Program-made: the position numbers and the translations under genes
Notes under the pieces: generated by a model
Told to the model about the DNA's origin: nothing
The model's input: only the letters and a program-made list of their open reading frames with translations
Databases searched by the model: none
Assembly: GCF_900078705.1 (NCBI RefSeq)
Contig: NZ_FKIF01000006.1
Coordinates: 744,001-808,000, forward strand
Reading direction: 5' to 3'
Length of the DNA: 64,000 bases
From: Bordetella ansorpii
GTDB lineage: Bacteria; Pseudomonadota; Gammaproteobacteria; Burkholderiales; Burkholderiaceae_B
Part shown: positions 42,731-51,542 of the stretch, in pieces
Layout of the letters: each line of letters opens with the position of its first letter
Position numbering within the stretch: position 1 is the stretch's first letter

Positions 42731-42778
42731 ACTCGGTAATCCTCGCCGCGGCAGGGTTCGCTTGCCTGCGGGCAGGCC

Positions 42779-43225
42779 TTACACCGATTGCATGAAAAGC
42801 GCGGGATGGAAGGCCGAGGGCATCGCCGGACGGGAGGCCTCGCGCGACAGGCGTTCGACCCAGGCGTCGGCCTGGTCGAGCAGGGCTTCGAGCGCGCCCA
42901 GCAGGCTCGCCGCGCCGCATTCGACCAGAGGCAGCGCAACCTGCATGTGCGCCTTGCCCTTGGGATCGAGACAGGCCACCGCTCCCCTGCCCGCCTGCAT
43001 GAAATTGGCCTTGGCCATGAGTTCGGCGCAGGCGCCGGCATCATGGGCCTCGGGCAGCGCGCACGAGATCAGCACCTGCCCCCGCGCGCCCATGTGGATG
43101 AGCTGAACCACGTGACGCTGGTCGAAGACGAGCTGGCAGACCCCCTCGGGGGTCGGCGCCAGGCCGGCGATACCCAGGGAAGCTCCAAATTCAGACACTA
43201 TCCGCGCAAAGGTCGGATCAGACAC
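42779..43225 (-). CDS. CesT/SycE-type effector chaperone
   Basis: 148 residues from a GTG at 43225 (VSDPTFARIVSEFGASLGIA); no usable ATG lies nearby although the frame stays open upstream. The layout, an N-terminal helix, then LAPTPEGVCQLVFDQRHVVQ and GQVLISCALPEA strands, a helix, a second strand set and a C-terminal helix (SLLGALEALLDQADAWVERL), is that of class IA chaperones that bind effectors. In Bordetella the chaperone BtcA of the effector BteA is of this size, so this may be BtcA-like. No effector gene is next to it in the window. No BtrS-type promoter is seen. Confidence 0.75.
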   Translation of the reverse strand: MSDPTFARIVSEFGASLGIAGLAPTPEGVCQLVFDQRHVVQLIHMGARGQVLISCALPEAHDAGACAELMAKANFMQAGRGAVACLDPKGKAHMQVALPLVECGAASLLGALEALLDQADAWVERLSREASRPAMPSAFHPALFMQSV

Positions 43226-43396
43226 GTAACGTCTCGGGGGGGAAAGAACGGTGGGAGCGATTGTACGTCCCGGTCCAAATATTGCATGTATTTGTTTCAC
43301 CTCGACACTTTTACCACCAAGTTCCTCGCCGGGCCGATCAGGGCGCAACGGTGTGACAATGCGGGGGCTCATTTCGAACCCTTCACGCAGCGCCCC

Positions 43397-44329
43397 ATGT
43401 CCGACACCCGTGCCCTCATCCTGAACCAGGTCCTGCGCGGCCTGACCCTGAATCGCGAACCCGGCTGGAATTTCCCCGGCAACTTCCTGGAGCTGTCCTT
43501 CGACGAACTGCGCGACCGCGATGCGCGCCTGTCGCTGGAGATCGGACCGCACTGCACCGACCCGGATGGCCAGGCCAGCATGGCGACCGTCTGTATCCTG
43601 GCCGACGTCGCGCTGGCGATCGCCATGCGCGGGCATGCCGGCTATGCGATGCGCATGGCCACGGTCACGCTGGCGCTGCAGTTCACCGGCGTCCCGCGCC
43701 ACGGTCCGCTGGCGGCCACCAGCCACTTCGACGGCCTGCACGATGGGCTGGCGCGCAAGCAAGGCCTGGCGCGCGCCGAACTGACGGCGGGCGGACAGCC
43801 GCTGTGCACGGTACACGGCAGCTTCCAGATGCTCGACGACCGCAACGACCTGCCCCCCATTCCGCTGCGCAAGCGCGGCGTGTCGGCCGAGCCGCAGGTG
43901 CTGACGCCCGACATGCTGGATACGCACGAACGCGAGATCTACGACCACGCGCGCCAGGCGCTGGAAACCGGTGCCACGGGCTTCGAGCAGCGGTTCTGGG
44001 GTATCCAGCCGCAGGCGCGCGAAGGCGGCGCCACGGGCATCCTGAAGAACGGCCCCCAGGTGGGCAACCGCGTCGGCCACACGCAAGGCGGCCTGACCTT
44101 CGCGCTGGCGGCGCAGACCGCGCAGGCCGCGCTGGGCGAGGATTGGAACATGGTCGGCATCTCGACCTGGTACGTGCGCCCCGGCACGGGGCCCGCGCTG
44201 CGCGCCGATGCCGAGATCGCGCACCAGGGCGGCACCACCGCCGTAGTGAAGGTCGACGTGAAGGACGCGGACGGACGCCTGGTGCTGGCCGCGGTGGCAA
44301 ACCTGTCGCGCAGGGCAACGCAGGAGTGA
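43397..44329 (+). CDS. Hotdog-fold thioesterase-family protein
   Basis: 310 residues with two hotdog-like halves. The first (about 1-165) contains GPHCTDPDGQASMATVCILA and DVALAIAMRGHAGYAMRMAT; the second starts near 200 and contains HTQGGLTFALAAQTAQAALG and WNMVGISTWYVRPGTGPALR. The HTQGG motif is of the PaaI/4HBT acyl-CoA thioesterase type. A double hotdog suggests an acyl-CoA thioesterase or hydratase on a large substrate, not specified by the sequence. It is divergent from the chaperone gene (171 bases) and convergent with livF. Confidence 0.72.
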   Translation: MSDTRALILNQVLRGLTLNREPGWNFPGNFLELSFDELRDRDARLSLEIGPHCTDPDGQASMATVCILADVALAIAMRGHAGYAMRMATVTLALQFTGVPRHGPLAATSHFDGLHDGLARKQGLARAELTAGGQPLCTVHGSFQMLDDRNDLPPIPLRKRGVSAEPQVLTPDMLDTHEREIYDHARQALETGATGFEQRFWGIQPQAREGGATGILKNGPQVGNRVGHTQGGLTFALAAQTAQAALGEDWNMVGISTWYVRPGTGPALRADAEIAHQGGTTAVVKVDVKDADGRLVLAAVANLSRRATQE

Positions 44330-44427
44330 CTCTGCCAGGCCTGCCTGGGCCGGGCACCTGCATCGCCCGACATGGCGGCCGGCCGCCCCCGCTCGCTGTC
44401 AGCGCGGATTCTCCCGCTCAAAAACAA

Positions 44428-44449
44428 ACGGCCCTGCATGCAGGGCCGT
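44428..44449 (-). terminator. Terminator of the liv operon
   Basis: A 22-base perfect palindrome (ACGGCCCTGCATGCAGGGCCGT) followed on the minus strand by TTGTTTTTG. It lies 21 bases past the livF stop and between two convergent genes. Confidence 0.82.
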
Positions 44450-44469
44450 CTGGATGATGCCGGTATCGC

Positions 44470-45177
44470 TCAAGCGCCCAGATAGGCCTCCAGCACGCGA
44501 GGATGGTCCAGCAGCTCGCGGCCGCCGCCCGACAGGGCCATCGCGCCGTTCTCCAGCACGTAGCCGCGCTGCGCGATCTTCAGCGCCTGGCGCACGTTCT
44601 GCTCGACCAGGAACAGCGTCAGGCCATCGGCGTTGATGGCCCGCAGCGAACGGAAGATCTCCTGTACCACGATGGGCGCCAGGCCCATCGAGGGTTCGTC
44701 CAGCAGCAGCAGGCGGGGCTTGGCCATCAGCGCGCGGCCGATCGCCAGCATCTGCTGTTCGCCGCCCGAGAGGTTGCCGGCGATGCCCGACAGGCGCTCG
44801 TTCAGGCGGGGGAACAGGTGCAGCACGTACTCCAGCTCGGCGGCGGCGGCCTTCAGGCCGCGGCGGTAGGCGCCCAGCTCGAGGTTCTCGCGCACCGTCA
44901 TCGTGGTGAGAATGGCGCGGCCTTCAGGCACCTGCACGATGCCGCGCGCCACGACGGCGTGCGGCGCCAGGCCGGTGATGTCCTCGCCTTCGAAACGGAT
45001 GCGGCCGGCGCGCTTGGGCAGCAGGCCCGACAGGGCCAGCAGCGTGGTCGACTTGCCGGCGCCGTTGGCGCCGACCAGGGCGGTGATGCCGCCGGCGTCC
45101 AGCGTCAGGTCGATGCCGCGCACGGCCTCGATGTGGCCGTAGTGGACCTCAAGCCCTTGAACTTCGAGCATGCTCAT
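44470..45177 (-). CDS. livF: Branched-chain amino acid ABC transporter ATPase LivF
   Basis: 235 residues. Walker A is LVGANGAGKSTTL (about 35-43), the signature LSGGEQQMLAIGRALM (about 136) and Walker B RLLLLDEPSMGLAPI. LivF-type start (LEVQGLEVHYGHIEAVRGID). It is the last gene of the livKHMGF operon; a 70-base gap separates it from livG. Confidence 0.94.
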   Translation of the reverse strand: MSMLEVQGLEVHYGHIEAVRGIDLTLDAGGITALVGANGAGKSTTLLALSGLLPKRAGRIRFEGEDITGLAPHAVVARGIVQVPEGRAILTTMTVRENLELGAYRRGLKAAAAELEYVLHLFPRLNERLSGIAGNLSGGEQQMLAIGRALMAKPRLLLLDEPSMGLAPIVVQEIFRSLRAINADGLTLFLVEQNVRQALKIAQRGYVLENGAMALSGGGRELLDHPRVLEAYLGA

Positions 45178-45247
45178 TGTGTACCCCCTTGGCGGCTGAG
45201 CGCCGTCCCCCCGAGGGGGAATTCGCCCTTGGGGCGGCCCGGCATGC

Positions 45248-46051
45248 TCATCGCACTTCTCCCGTTTGGGCAGCGTGCGCGGCCTCTTCCTCGTCGTCGT
45301 CCTCGCGGCCCAGGTAGGCCTCGATCACCTGTTCGTTGTTGCGGATGTCTTCCGGACCGCCGCAGGCAATGATCTTGCCGAAGTTCAGCACCGCGATGCG
45401 CTCGCACAGCCCCATGACGAAGCGCATGTCGTGCTCGATCATCAGGATGGTGTAGCCGCGGTCGCGGATCGCCAGGATCTCGCGCATCAGTTCGGCGCGC
45501 TCGCCGGTGTTCATGCCCGCCACCGGCTCGTCCAGCAGCAGCAGGCGCGGCTCGGTGGCCAGCGCGCGCGCCAGCTCCAGGCGGCGCTGCTCGCCGTACG
45601 ACAGATTGTCGGCCAGGTCGTTGGCCTTGTGGTCCAGCTTCATCCACGACAGCAGTTCCAGCGCGCGCTCGCGGGCACGGGCTTCGTGCTGGCGGTACTT
45701 CGGCAGGCCCAGCAGCAGGCTGGCGAAACCGTAGTCCATGTGGCGGTACGATCCCACCACCACGTTCTCCAGCAGCGTCATCTCCTTGAACAGGCGGATG
45801 TTCTGGAACGTGCGGGCGATGCCCATGCGCGTGATGTCATGCGGCTTGCGGCGCAGCAGGTTGCCGCCTTCGAACGCGATGTCGCCGCTGGTCGGGTCGA
45901 GCAGGCCGGTGATCAGGTTGAACACCGTGGTCTTGCCCGCGCCGTTGGGACCGATCAGCCCGAAGATCGCGCCTTGCGGCACGCTCAGGTTGACGTCGTG
46001 CAGCACATGCAGGCCGCCGAAGCGCTTGGAGATGTTCTTGAGCTCAAGCAT
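45248..46051 (-). CDS. livG: Branched-chain amino acid ABC transporter ATPase LivG
   Basis: 267 residues. Walker A LIGPNGAGKTTVFN (about 32-44), signature LSYGEQRRLELARALA, Walker B RLLLLDEPVAGMN followed by a normal H-loop (LMIEHDMRFVM). LivG proteins pair with LivF on LivH/LivM. The signature has SYGEQ rather than SGGEQ, as is common in this family. The tail is unusually acidic (REDDDEEEAA). It overlaps livM by eight bases. Confidence 0.94.
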   Translation of the reverse strand: MLELKNISKRFGGLHVLHDVNLSVPQGAIFGLIGPNGAGKTTVFNLITGLLDPTSGDIAFEGGNLLRRKPHDITRMGIARTFQNIRLFKEMTLLENVVVGSYRHMDYGFASLLLGLPKYRQHEARARERALELLSWMKLDHKANDLADNLSYGEQRRLELARALATEPRLLLLDEPVAGMNTGERAELMREILAIRDRGYTILMIEHDMRFVMGLCERIAVLNFGKIIACGGPEDIRNNEQVIEAYLGREDDDEEEAAHAAQTGEVR

Positions 46052-46907
46052 TGCGGCCTCCCTTGCGCATCCAGCGCGAGAAGCGCGCCGGGTCCCAGAT
46101 GCCTTGCGGCAGGAACAGCACGATCAGCACCAGGATCAATCCGTTGACCACCAGGCGGAAATCGGCGAAACCGCGCAGCATTTCCGGCAGGATGGTGATG
46201 ATGAACGCCCCCAGGACCGGACCGGCCAGGCCGCCGATGCCGCCCAGGATGGCCATGGTCAGGATCTCGACGCCACGGTCGAAGCCGTATTCGTTGGGGC
46301 CGATGAAGAAGGTCAGGTGCGCGTTCAGCGCGCCGGCCAGGCCGGCGATGGCGGCGCCCGCCACGAAGGCCAGCATCTTGCTGGAACGGATGTCGATGCC
46401 CATCAGCTGCGCGGCGGTTTCGTCGCCGCGGATGGCGTCGAACGAGCGGCCGATCTTGGAGCGGCGCACGCGCCACAGCACCAGCAGCACGATGACCACG
46501 GCCAGCGCCACGTGCCACCACTGCGTCAGTTGCGGAATGCCGTTCAGGCCCAGCGCCCCGCCGGTCAGCGACTCGGTGTTCAGGATGGTGACGCGCACGA
46601 CCTCGCCGAAGCCCAGCGTGGCCATCGCCAGGTACACCCCGGACAAGCGCAAGGTCGGCAGGCCGATCAGCGCGGCCACCAGCGCCGGGGCCAGCATGCC
46701 GCCGGCCAGCGCCGCCGGGAACGAGGCCTCGTAGTTCATGGTGAGCAGCGCCGCCGCGTAGGCGCCGATGCCCATGAAGGCGGCGTTGGCCATGGCCAGC
46801 ATGCCGCAGGTCAGCGTCAGCCAGATGGAAAGCGCCAGCAGCGCATTGGTGCCCAGCGTGAGCACCAGGTTGCCGTAGATGGCCCAGAAATTTTCAAAAC
46901 CATCCAT
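46044..46907 (-). CDS. livM: Branched-chain amino acid ABC permease LivM
   Basis: 287 residues from MDGFENFWAIYGNLVLTLG; upstream in-frame codons lie inside livH. Eight or so membrane helices and the conserved loop region AIRGDETAAQLMGIDIRSSK, followed by FVAGAAIAGLAGALNAHLTF, typical of LivM. It starts one base after the livH stop. Confidence 0.93.
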   Translation of the reverse strand: MDGFENFWAIYGNLVLTLGTNALLALSIWLTLTCGMLAMANAAFMGIGAYAAALLTMNYEASFPAALAGGMLAPALVAALIGLPTLRLSGVYLAMATLGFGEVVRVTILNTESLTGGALGLNGIPQLTQWWHVALAVVIVLLVLWRVRRSKIGRSFDAIRGDETAAQLMGIDIRSSKMLAFVAGAAIAGLAGALNAHLTFFIGPNEYGFDRGVEILTMAILGGIGGLAGPVLGAFIITILPEMLRGFADFRLVVNGLILVLIVLFLPQGIWDPARFSRWMRKGGRNA

Positions 46908-46908
46908 G

Positions 46909-47790
46909 TTATGCCTTCCGTTGCGCGACTTTGCCGAACAGGCCTTGCGGGCGCAGCAGCAGGATGAGGAACAGCAGGCCGAACGCGACGGCGTCACGCA
47001 TCGTCGAGCCGATGTAGGCCACCGACAGCACTTCGGCGAAGCCCAGGAACAGTCCGCCCAGCATGGCGCCCCGGATGTCGCCCATGCCGCCCAGGATGAT
47101 GACCGCGATGCCCTTGTGCAGCATCGGCTGGCCCATCAGCGGGAACAGCGCGTTCGAGTACAGGCCGATCAGCACGCCCGCCAGGCCGCCCAGGCCAGCC
47201 GCCGCGAACGAGGTGATCAGGAACAGCTTCTCGACGTCGATGCCCAGCAGCCAGGCCGCCTTGGGCGACTCGGCCACGGCGCGCATGGCGCGGCCGAACT
47301 GCGTGCGGCGCATGATGATCATCAGCGCGGCCATCAGCAGCACCGACAACGCGATGATGCACAGCTCGATCACCGTCACGTGCAGGCCCGCGATCTCCAG
47401 CACCTCTTCCGGCACCGTGCCCATCGGGAAGCGCAGGTTGCCTGCGCCGAAAATGGCTTGTGCGCCGTTGTTCAGGATGATGGCCACGCCGATGGTGGCG
47501 ATCATGGGAATCAGGTGGGGCGCGTTGCGCTTGCGCAGCGGCTTCAGGACCAGGAAGTCGACCAGGGCGCCCACCAGGCCGGCCACCACCAGGGCAGCGA
47601 TGAGCCCGGCCCACAACGGTAGTCCCGCGTGGCTGATGACCACCAGCGCGGCATACGCGCCGACCATGAAGACCGCGCCGTGCGCGAGGTTGATGACGCC
47701 CAGCACGCCGAAGACCAGCGTGAAACCGAGCGCGAACAGCGCGTACACGCAGCCCAGCGACAGGGCGTTGACGAATTGTTGTTCGAGCAT
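46909..47790 (-). CDS. livH: Branched-chain amino acid ABC permease LivH
   Basis: 293 residues from MLEQQFVNALSLGCVYALFA. LivH features: start QQFVNALSLG, ALGFTLVFGVLGVINLAHGA, AVAESPKAAWLLGIDVEKLF and GGMGDIRGAMLGGLFLGFAE. About eight membrane helices. It lies 187 bases after livK, across a G+C-rich hairpin. Confidence 0.94.
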   Translation of the reverse strand: MLEQQFVNALSLGCVYALFALGFTLVFGVLGVINLAHGAVFMVGAYAALVVISHAGLPLWAGLIAALVVAGLVGALVDFLVLKPLRKRNAPHLIPMIATIGVAIILNNGAQAIFGAGNLRFPMGTVPEEVLEIAGLHVTVIELCIIALSVLLMAALMIIMRRTQFGRAMRAVAESPKAAWLLGIDVEKLFLITSFAAAGLGGLAGVLIGLYSNALFPLMGQPMLHKGIAVIILGGMGDIRGAMLGGLFLGFAEVLSVAYIGSTMRDAVAFGLLFLILLLRPQGLFGKVAQRKA

Positions 47791-47938
47791 GGGAAATCCG
47801 GAGGAAAAACAGCGGCCGGGAATCGGCGCCCCCAACCTCTCGCTGGCGCGCTACACCCCAGCAAGGTGTTTTTTGCCATCGCGCGGCAGGGCGTCACGAA
47901 AAGCCGCAGGGCGGCACTGCCGCCGCCCCAGATATTGG

Positions 47939-47963
47939 CCCCCCGCCGTCCGGCAGCGGGGGG
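47939..47963 (-). promoter_or_regulatory. Hairpin between livK and livH, probable attenuator
   Basis: CCCCCCGC (47939-47946) pairs with GCGGGGGG (47956-47963) over nine bases, 14 bases past the livK stop, without a T run. It probably protects the livK end of the mRNA or lowers read-through, so that binding protein exceeds permease. Confidence 0.45.
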
Positions 47964-47977
47964 TCGTGGGATAGTGC

Positions 47978-49132
47978 TTACTTCTCGATGGCGTACTTGC
48001 CATCCTTGGTGACCATCACGATCGGCGCCTGCTGGGCATCGTAGCCCGCGGGGTTCTTGCCGGTGCGGTCCATGGCCTGGCGGAACTGGAACGCGCCAGT
48101 CGCGCCGGTCCACTTCACGTCGGGCAGCGCATCGCGCAGCGCGGTGCGGTCCTTGGCCAGGTCACCCGACAGCTTGATCTTCTTCAGCGCCTGGCTGACG
48201 ACGTACATGGCGTCGTAGGCCTGGGCCGAGAACTGGTCAGGCGCGGCGCCGTACTTCTTGGTGTAGGAATCGATGAACTTGGTGTTCTCGGCGGTCTTGT
48301 TCTCGATCGACCAGGGGCTGCCCACCCACAGGTTGTTCGAGGCGCCGCCAGGAGCCAGGTCGAAAATCTTGACCGAGTTCATGCCGTTGCCGCCGATGAC
48401 CGGGATGTTCATGCCCAGTTGGCGGGCCTGCACCATGATCGGGCCGCCTTCGGCCAGCAGGGCCGACAGCACGATGGCGTCGGGGTTGGTGCCCTTGATC
48501 TTGGTCAGTTGGGCCTTGAAGTCGACGTCGCCCTTGGCGAAGGTTTCGGTGGTGGTGACCGGAACCTTCAGGTCTTCCAGCGCCTTCTTGAAGTTGTCGT
48601 AGCCGCTCTTGGTGAACATGTCGTCGTTGCCATAAAGCACGGCGACGTTCTTCAGGCCCATCTTGCTGCGCGCGGTGCCGATGGTGGCCGGCAGCATGTC
48701 GGCTTCGGTGACCGAGTTGCGGAAGATGTAGTTGCCGATGGACGTGATTCCGTCGGCGGTGTTGGACGTGCCGAAGGCCACGGTCTTGGCGGCCTGGGCG
48801 ATCGGGTCGGCGGCCTGGGCCGAGTTCGACAGCGTGGGGCCGAACACCATCAGGACCTTGTCCTGGAAGATCAGCTTCTTGAAGACGTTGATGGCTTCTT
48901 CTTTCTTGCCTTGCTCGTCTTCGACCAGCAGCACCAGCTTGTCGCCGTTGATGCCGCCGGCGGCGTTCAGCTCTTCAGCGGCCAACTGGAAGCCGTTGCG
49001 GATCGAAATGCCGTACTGGGCGGCGCCGCCCGACAGGGCCTCGGCCACACCCAGCTTGATGTCGGCAGCCTGCGCGGCGCCCATGGCGCCGAAGGCCGCC
49101 AGGGCCAGGGCGAGTTTGGTCATGGATCTCAT
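47978..49132 (-). CDS. livK: Branched-chain amino acid binding protein LivK/LivJ
   Basis: 384 residues with a signal peptide (MTKLALALAAFGAMGAAQAA, within the first 23 residues). Peripla_BP_6 family: DIKLGVAEALSGGAAQYGIS, AAEELNAAGGINGDKLVLLV and later PNYQ-like QFSAQAYDAMYVVSQALKKI. It delivers branched-chain or related amino acids to LivHMGF. First gene of the operon; the upstream 340 bases should hold its promoter. Confidence 0.93.
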   Translation of the reverse strand: MRSMTKLALALAAFGAMGAAQAADIKLGVAEALSGGAAQYGISIRNGFQLAAEELNAAGGINGDKLVLLVEDEQGKKEEAINVFKKLIFQDKVLMVFGPTLSNSAQAADPIAQAAKTVAFGTSNTADGITSIGNYIFRNSVTEADMLPATIGTARSKMGLKNVAVLYGNDDMFTKSGYDNFKKALEDLKVPVTTTETFAKGDVDFKAQLTKIKGTNPDAIVLSALLAEGGPIMVQARQLGMNIPVIGGNGMNSVKIFDLAPGGASNNLWVGSPWSIENKTAENTKFIDSYTKKYGAAPDQFSAQAYDAMYVVSQALKKIKLSGDLAKDRTALRDALPDVKWTGATGAFQFRQAMDRTGKNPAGYDAQQAPIVMVTKDGKYAIEK

Positions 49133-49469
49133 GAAAGCGTCCTTTGAATAACGGGTGTCTCGGATTTTTCTCACCTGCCGCGGCAGCGGTGGCGTGCAGC
49201 TTCCGGCCCTGAGGTCCAGGCTGCGGGAGGGGTGATATTACTCTCCTTTTGTAGCCGACCGAAACAAGAACCCCGCGGACCGTTGCGGGAAGCCATCTGC
49301 AATGCCGCGCCCACCGCACCCCACCGTCAGACACGTGACCGAGAGATTCCGCCCGGCACCGGCGCGGCCTGCGGCGGGACCCTGCCGCAGGCCGTGATCA
49401 CCGTGTCCGGGTACGGCTGACAAGGCATCCGTTGCCCATGCCGGCCTCGGCAACCGCGAATGGCGCCGT
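49133..49469. other. Gene-free stretch upstream of livK
   Basis: About 340 bases with no convincing gene. It must hold the livK promoter, reading leftward. One 11-bp perfect inverted repeat, CGGCCTGCGGC (49365-49375) with GCCGCAGGCCG (49384-49394), could fold as a hairpin but lacks a T run on either side. Nothing else is recognisable. Confidence 0.45.
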
Positions 49470-50156
49470 TCAGGCCAGGCGGCCGGCCACCGAAGCGGAA
49501 TCGGCGCGCGCCGCGTCCAGCCTGGCGTGGGCGAGGGCCAACATTTCCCGGTACCGGGTGTCGGACGCGATGGCGCGGCGTGGCAGCAATACGCCCTCGC
49601 GCTTGGACACCACGAACAGCACGAGCTTGGGCGTCTCGATGATGCGCTTCACGCCGGACCAACTGACACGCGAGTTGACCTGGTCATTGCCCGCCCATAA
49701 GCCGGCGTCGTCGAGTTCGAGCGCGACATCCTGGCCCGCCAACGCGCTGCGCCCGTAGACCGGCGCGCAGAACAGCCAGCCGAATACCTCGGCGCGGAAC
49801 CAGAGCAACAGCAGGCACGTCACCAGGATCGCATAGCCCTGCCAGGGAAACTGCCCCGTGGCCAGCAGGTGCAGCGCCGGCATGCGCTGATGGGGCTCGA
49901 GGTCCCACATCATGAAGCCGACCATGCAGACGAGCCAGATCACGCACCAGGCCAGCCGCCTTGGCGGCGACGGCCGCGCCAAGGCTATGCAGGCGTGAAC
50001 GAAATCGCCCCGCTCGTATCGATAAGTGAACCGCACGTCCAGACCCTCCCAGTGGCCAGCGATTCTCACGTATTCGTCCTGTCGCACCTGTAACAGTCGG
50101 CGAGACTTCGTGGCTGATACCATCGGCGCACGCAAGAGCCAGGTAAGCGCATCCAT
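49470..50156 (-). CDS. YcxB-like membrane protein
   Basis: 228 residues from the ATG at 50156 (an alternative ATG at 50123 removes 11). Two membrane helices lie at about 70-85 (LAWCVIWLVCMVGFMMW) and 105-122 (YAILVTCLLLLWF), followed by a cytoplasmic C-terminal domain with VSWSGVKRIIETPKLVLFVV, the typical YcxB-like (PF14317) stretch, and LLPRRAI. The family function is unknown. It appears monocistronic. Confidence 0.72.
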   Translation of the reverse strand: MDALTWLLRAPMVSATKSRRLLQVRQDEYVRIAGHWEGLDVRFTYRYERGDFVHACIALARPSPPRRLAWCVIWLVCMVGFMMWDLEPHQRMPALHLLATGQFPWQGYAILVTCLLLLWFRAEVFGWLFCAPVYGRSALAGQDVALELDDAGLWAGNDQVNSRVSWSGVKRIIETPKLVLFVVSKREGVLLPRRAIASDTRYREMLALAHARLDAARADSASVAGRLA

Positions 50157-50348
50157 GCCGGTGTGTGCGGAATGACAGGATCCGTCCTCGCCTTTCCTGC
50201 CGCGCCCGTGTGGTCCGCCGTCTTCCCGGTGGCGATCGCCCGTTTCGCCAGGCAGGCGTCCGGCTTCCTCGGCCCGGACGGGCAGCGCCCGGGCCGGCTC
50301 CCTTGTTTTCACGACCTGTCCGATGATGGACGACCAGGAGGCCCACGC

Positions 50349-50813
50349 ATGACCCGCCGTAATATGTTCGCCTGGACTGCCGCCGCTTTCGCCCTGTGCG
50401 CCGCATCCACCGCGTTTGCCCAATCCGACCGCCAGGTCGCCGAAACCACCGTGTCCCGCAGCGCCAACGTGTGCCCGGGCCACAGCAAGGACCGCACCAC
50501 GCCCACCGTGAACCTGGTGCCCGTCGGCGCGCTGCGCGTGCTGCTGGACAAGGGCCTGGTCATGTGCCCGGACCGCCGCCTGGACGCCGATGCGCCCGCC
50601 GCGTGGTACGGCCAATATGGCGTCTTCACCTGGAACCCCGAAGTGGACGGCGCCGGCAAGGTCATCGCGGCCCAGATCGACAAGATGACGCGCGACGAGT
50701 CCTTCCCGGCCGAGACGCTGGTGTGGAGCGCCAAGGGCGAGGCGCTGAAGAACCGCACCGTGCCCGCGTTCGAGCCGAAGCCCGGCGCCGCGGTGCGCGT
50801 CAAGGTCTATTGA
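50349..50813 (+). CDS. Exported protein of unknown function
   Basis: 154 residues with a clear signal peptide (MFAWTAAAFALCAASTAFAQ). The mature part has two Cys (VCPGHSK and VMCPDRRL), possibly a disulfide, and ends in the KPGAAVRVKVY strand. I do not recognise a family. A ribosome binding site (AGGAGGCCC) precedes the ATG. It stands alone between divergent and unrelated genes. Confidence 0.7.
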   Translation: MTRRNMFAWTAAAFALCAASTAFAQSDRQVAETTVSRSANVCPGHSKDRTTPTVNLVPVGALRVLLDKGLVMCPDRRLDADAPAAWYGQYGVFTWNPEVDGAGKVIAAQIDKMTRDESFPAETLVWSAKGEALKNRTVPAFEPKPGAAVRVKVY

Positions 50814-50959
50814 CCGATACGGGACCGCCTCCATTGCGCAGGCCCCGCCAGCGGAATCCTGCGCGCGGTGCGCAAACCGCGGCGGGCCCGGGCCGCCCGA
50901 TCCGTCGCCCCCCGGGGTGAATGCCAGCGCATCGAAGTGTCCGGCGGACAAGACCGCTG

Positions 50960-51478
50960 ATGCAGGAAACGCGCCGGGGATGCGGCAGGCCTTATGCTCT
51001 GGCACATGGCTTACCGCATCCGTCCTCTTCCTCGCCTGGCGACCGCCGCCGCGACACGGCCTCGCACCGCCGGAGTCCGGCCATAAAGCGGCTGGCATGG
51101 GCCGTCCTGGGCTGGACCATGGTCGCGCTGGGCGTGATCGGCGCGCTGCTGCCCGTCATGCCCACGACCATTTTCCTGATCATGGCGGCGGGCTGCTTCG
51201 CGCGCTCGTCTCCCAGGCTGGAAGCCTGGCTGCTGGACCACCCCAGGTTCGGCGCGTCCCTGCGGCAATGGCGGGAGCAAGGCGCCATCAGCCGCAAGGG
51301 CAAGGCATGCGCATCGGCCGGCATGGCGGCGGGCTATGGCCTCTTTTTCTGGAGCGCGCATCCCTCTTGGCCGCTGGCGGTGCTGGTCGGCGCGGGCATG
51401 GCCGCCAGCGCGGCGTGGGTGCTGTCGCGCCCCGCGCCGCGCCCGCCTGGCGATGCGGGCGATCCGCCCGGCGCCTAA
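50960..51478 (+). CDS. DUF454 (YbaN-like) inner-membrane protein
   Basis: The conserved part starts at about 51086 with IKRLAWAVLGWTMVALGVIG, then ALLPVMPTTIFLIMAAGCFA and RSSPRLEAWLLDHPRFGASL, the usual DUF454 start, with three or four membrane helices. Family members normally begin right there, but the codon at that point is ATA, so translation must start further up (ATG at 50960 assumed, or 50921). The Arg/Ser-rich 40-residue N-terminal extension this creates has no similarity to the family. Function unknown. Confidence 0.65.
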   Translation: MQETRRGCGRPYALAHGLPHPSSSSPGDRRRDTASHRRSPAIKRLAWAVLGWTMVALGVIGALLPVMPTTIFLIMAAGCFARSSPRLEAWLLDHPRFGASLRQWREQGAISRKGKACASAGMAAGYGLFFWSAHPSWPLAVLVGAGMAASAAWVLSRPAPRPPGDAGDPPGA

Positions 51479-51542
51479 GCCGGGATGCAGGAAGAGCACG
51501 CGCCGACATGGGCCTCATGCCGCCCGGGCCTGGCCTCGTGCG

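Noticed and set aside
43226-43396. A BtrS-type promoter before the effector-type chaperone
   Set aside because: GTTACG is present near the GTG start, but no GGAAC box lies 14 bases upstream on that strand.
49365-49394. 11-bp inverted repeat as a terminator
   Set aside because: It has no T run on either strand and no gene ends next to it on the expected side; left as an unexplained hairpin.
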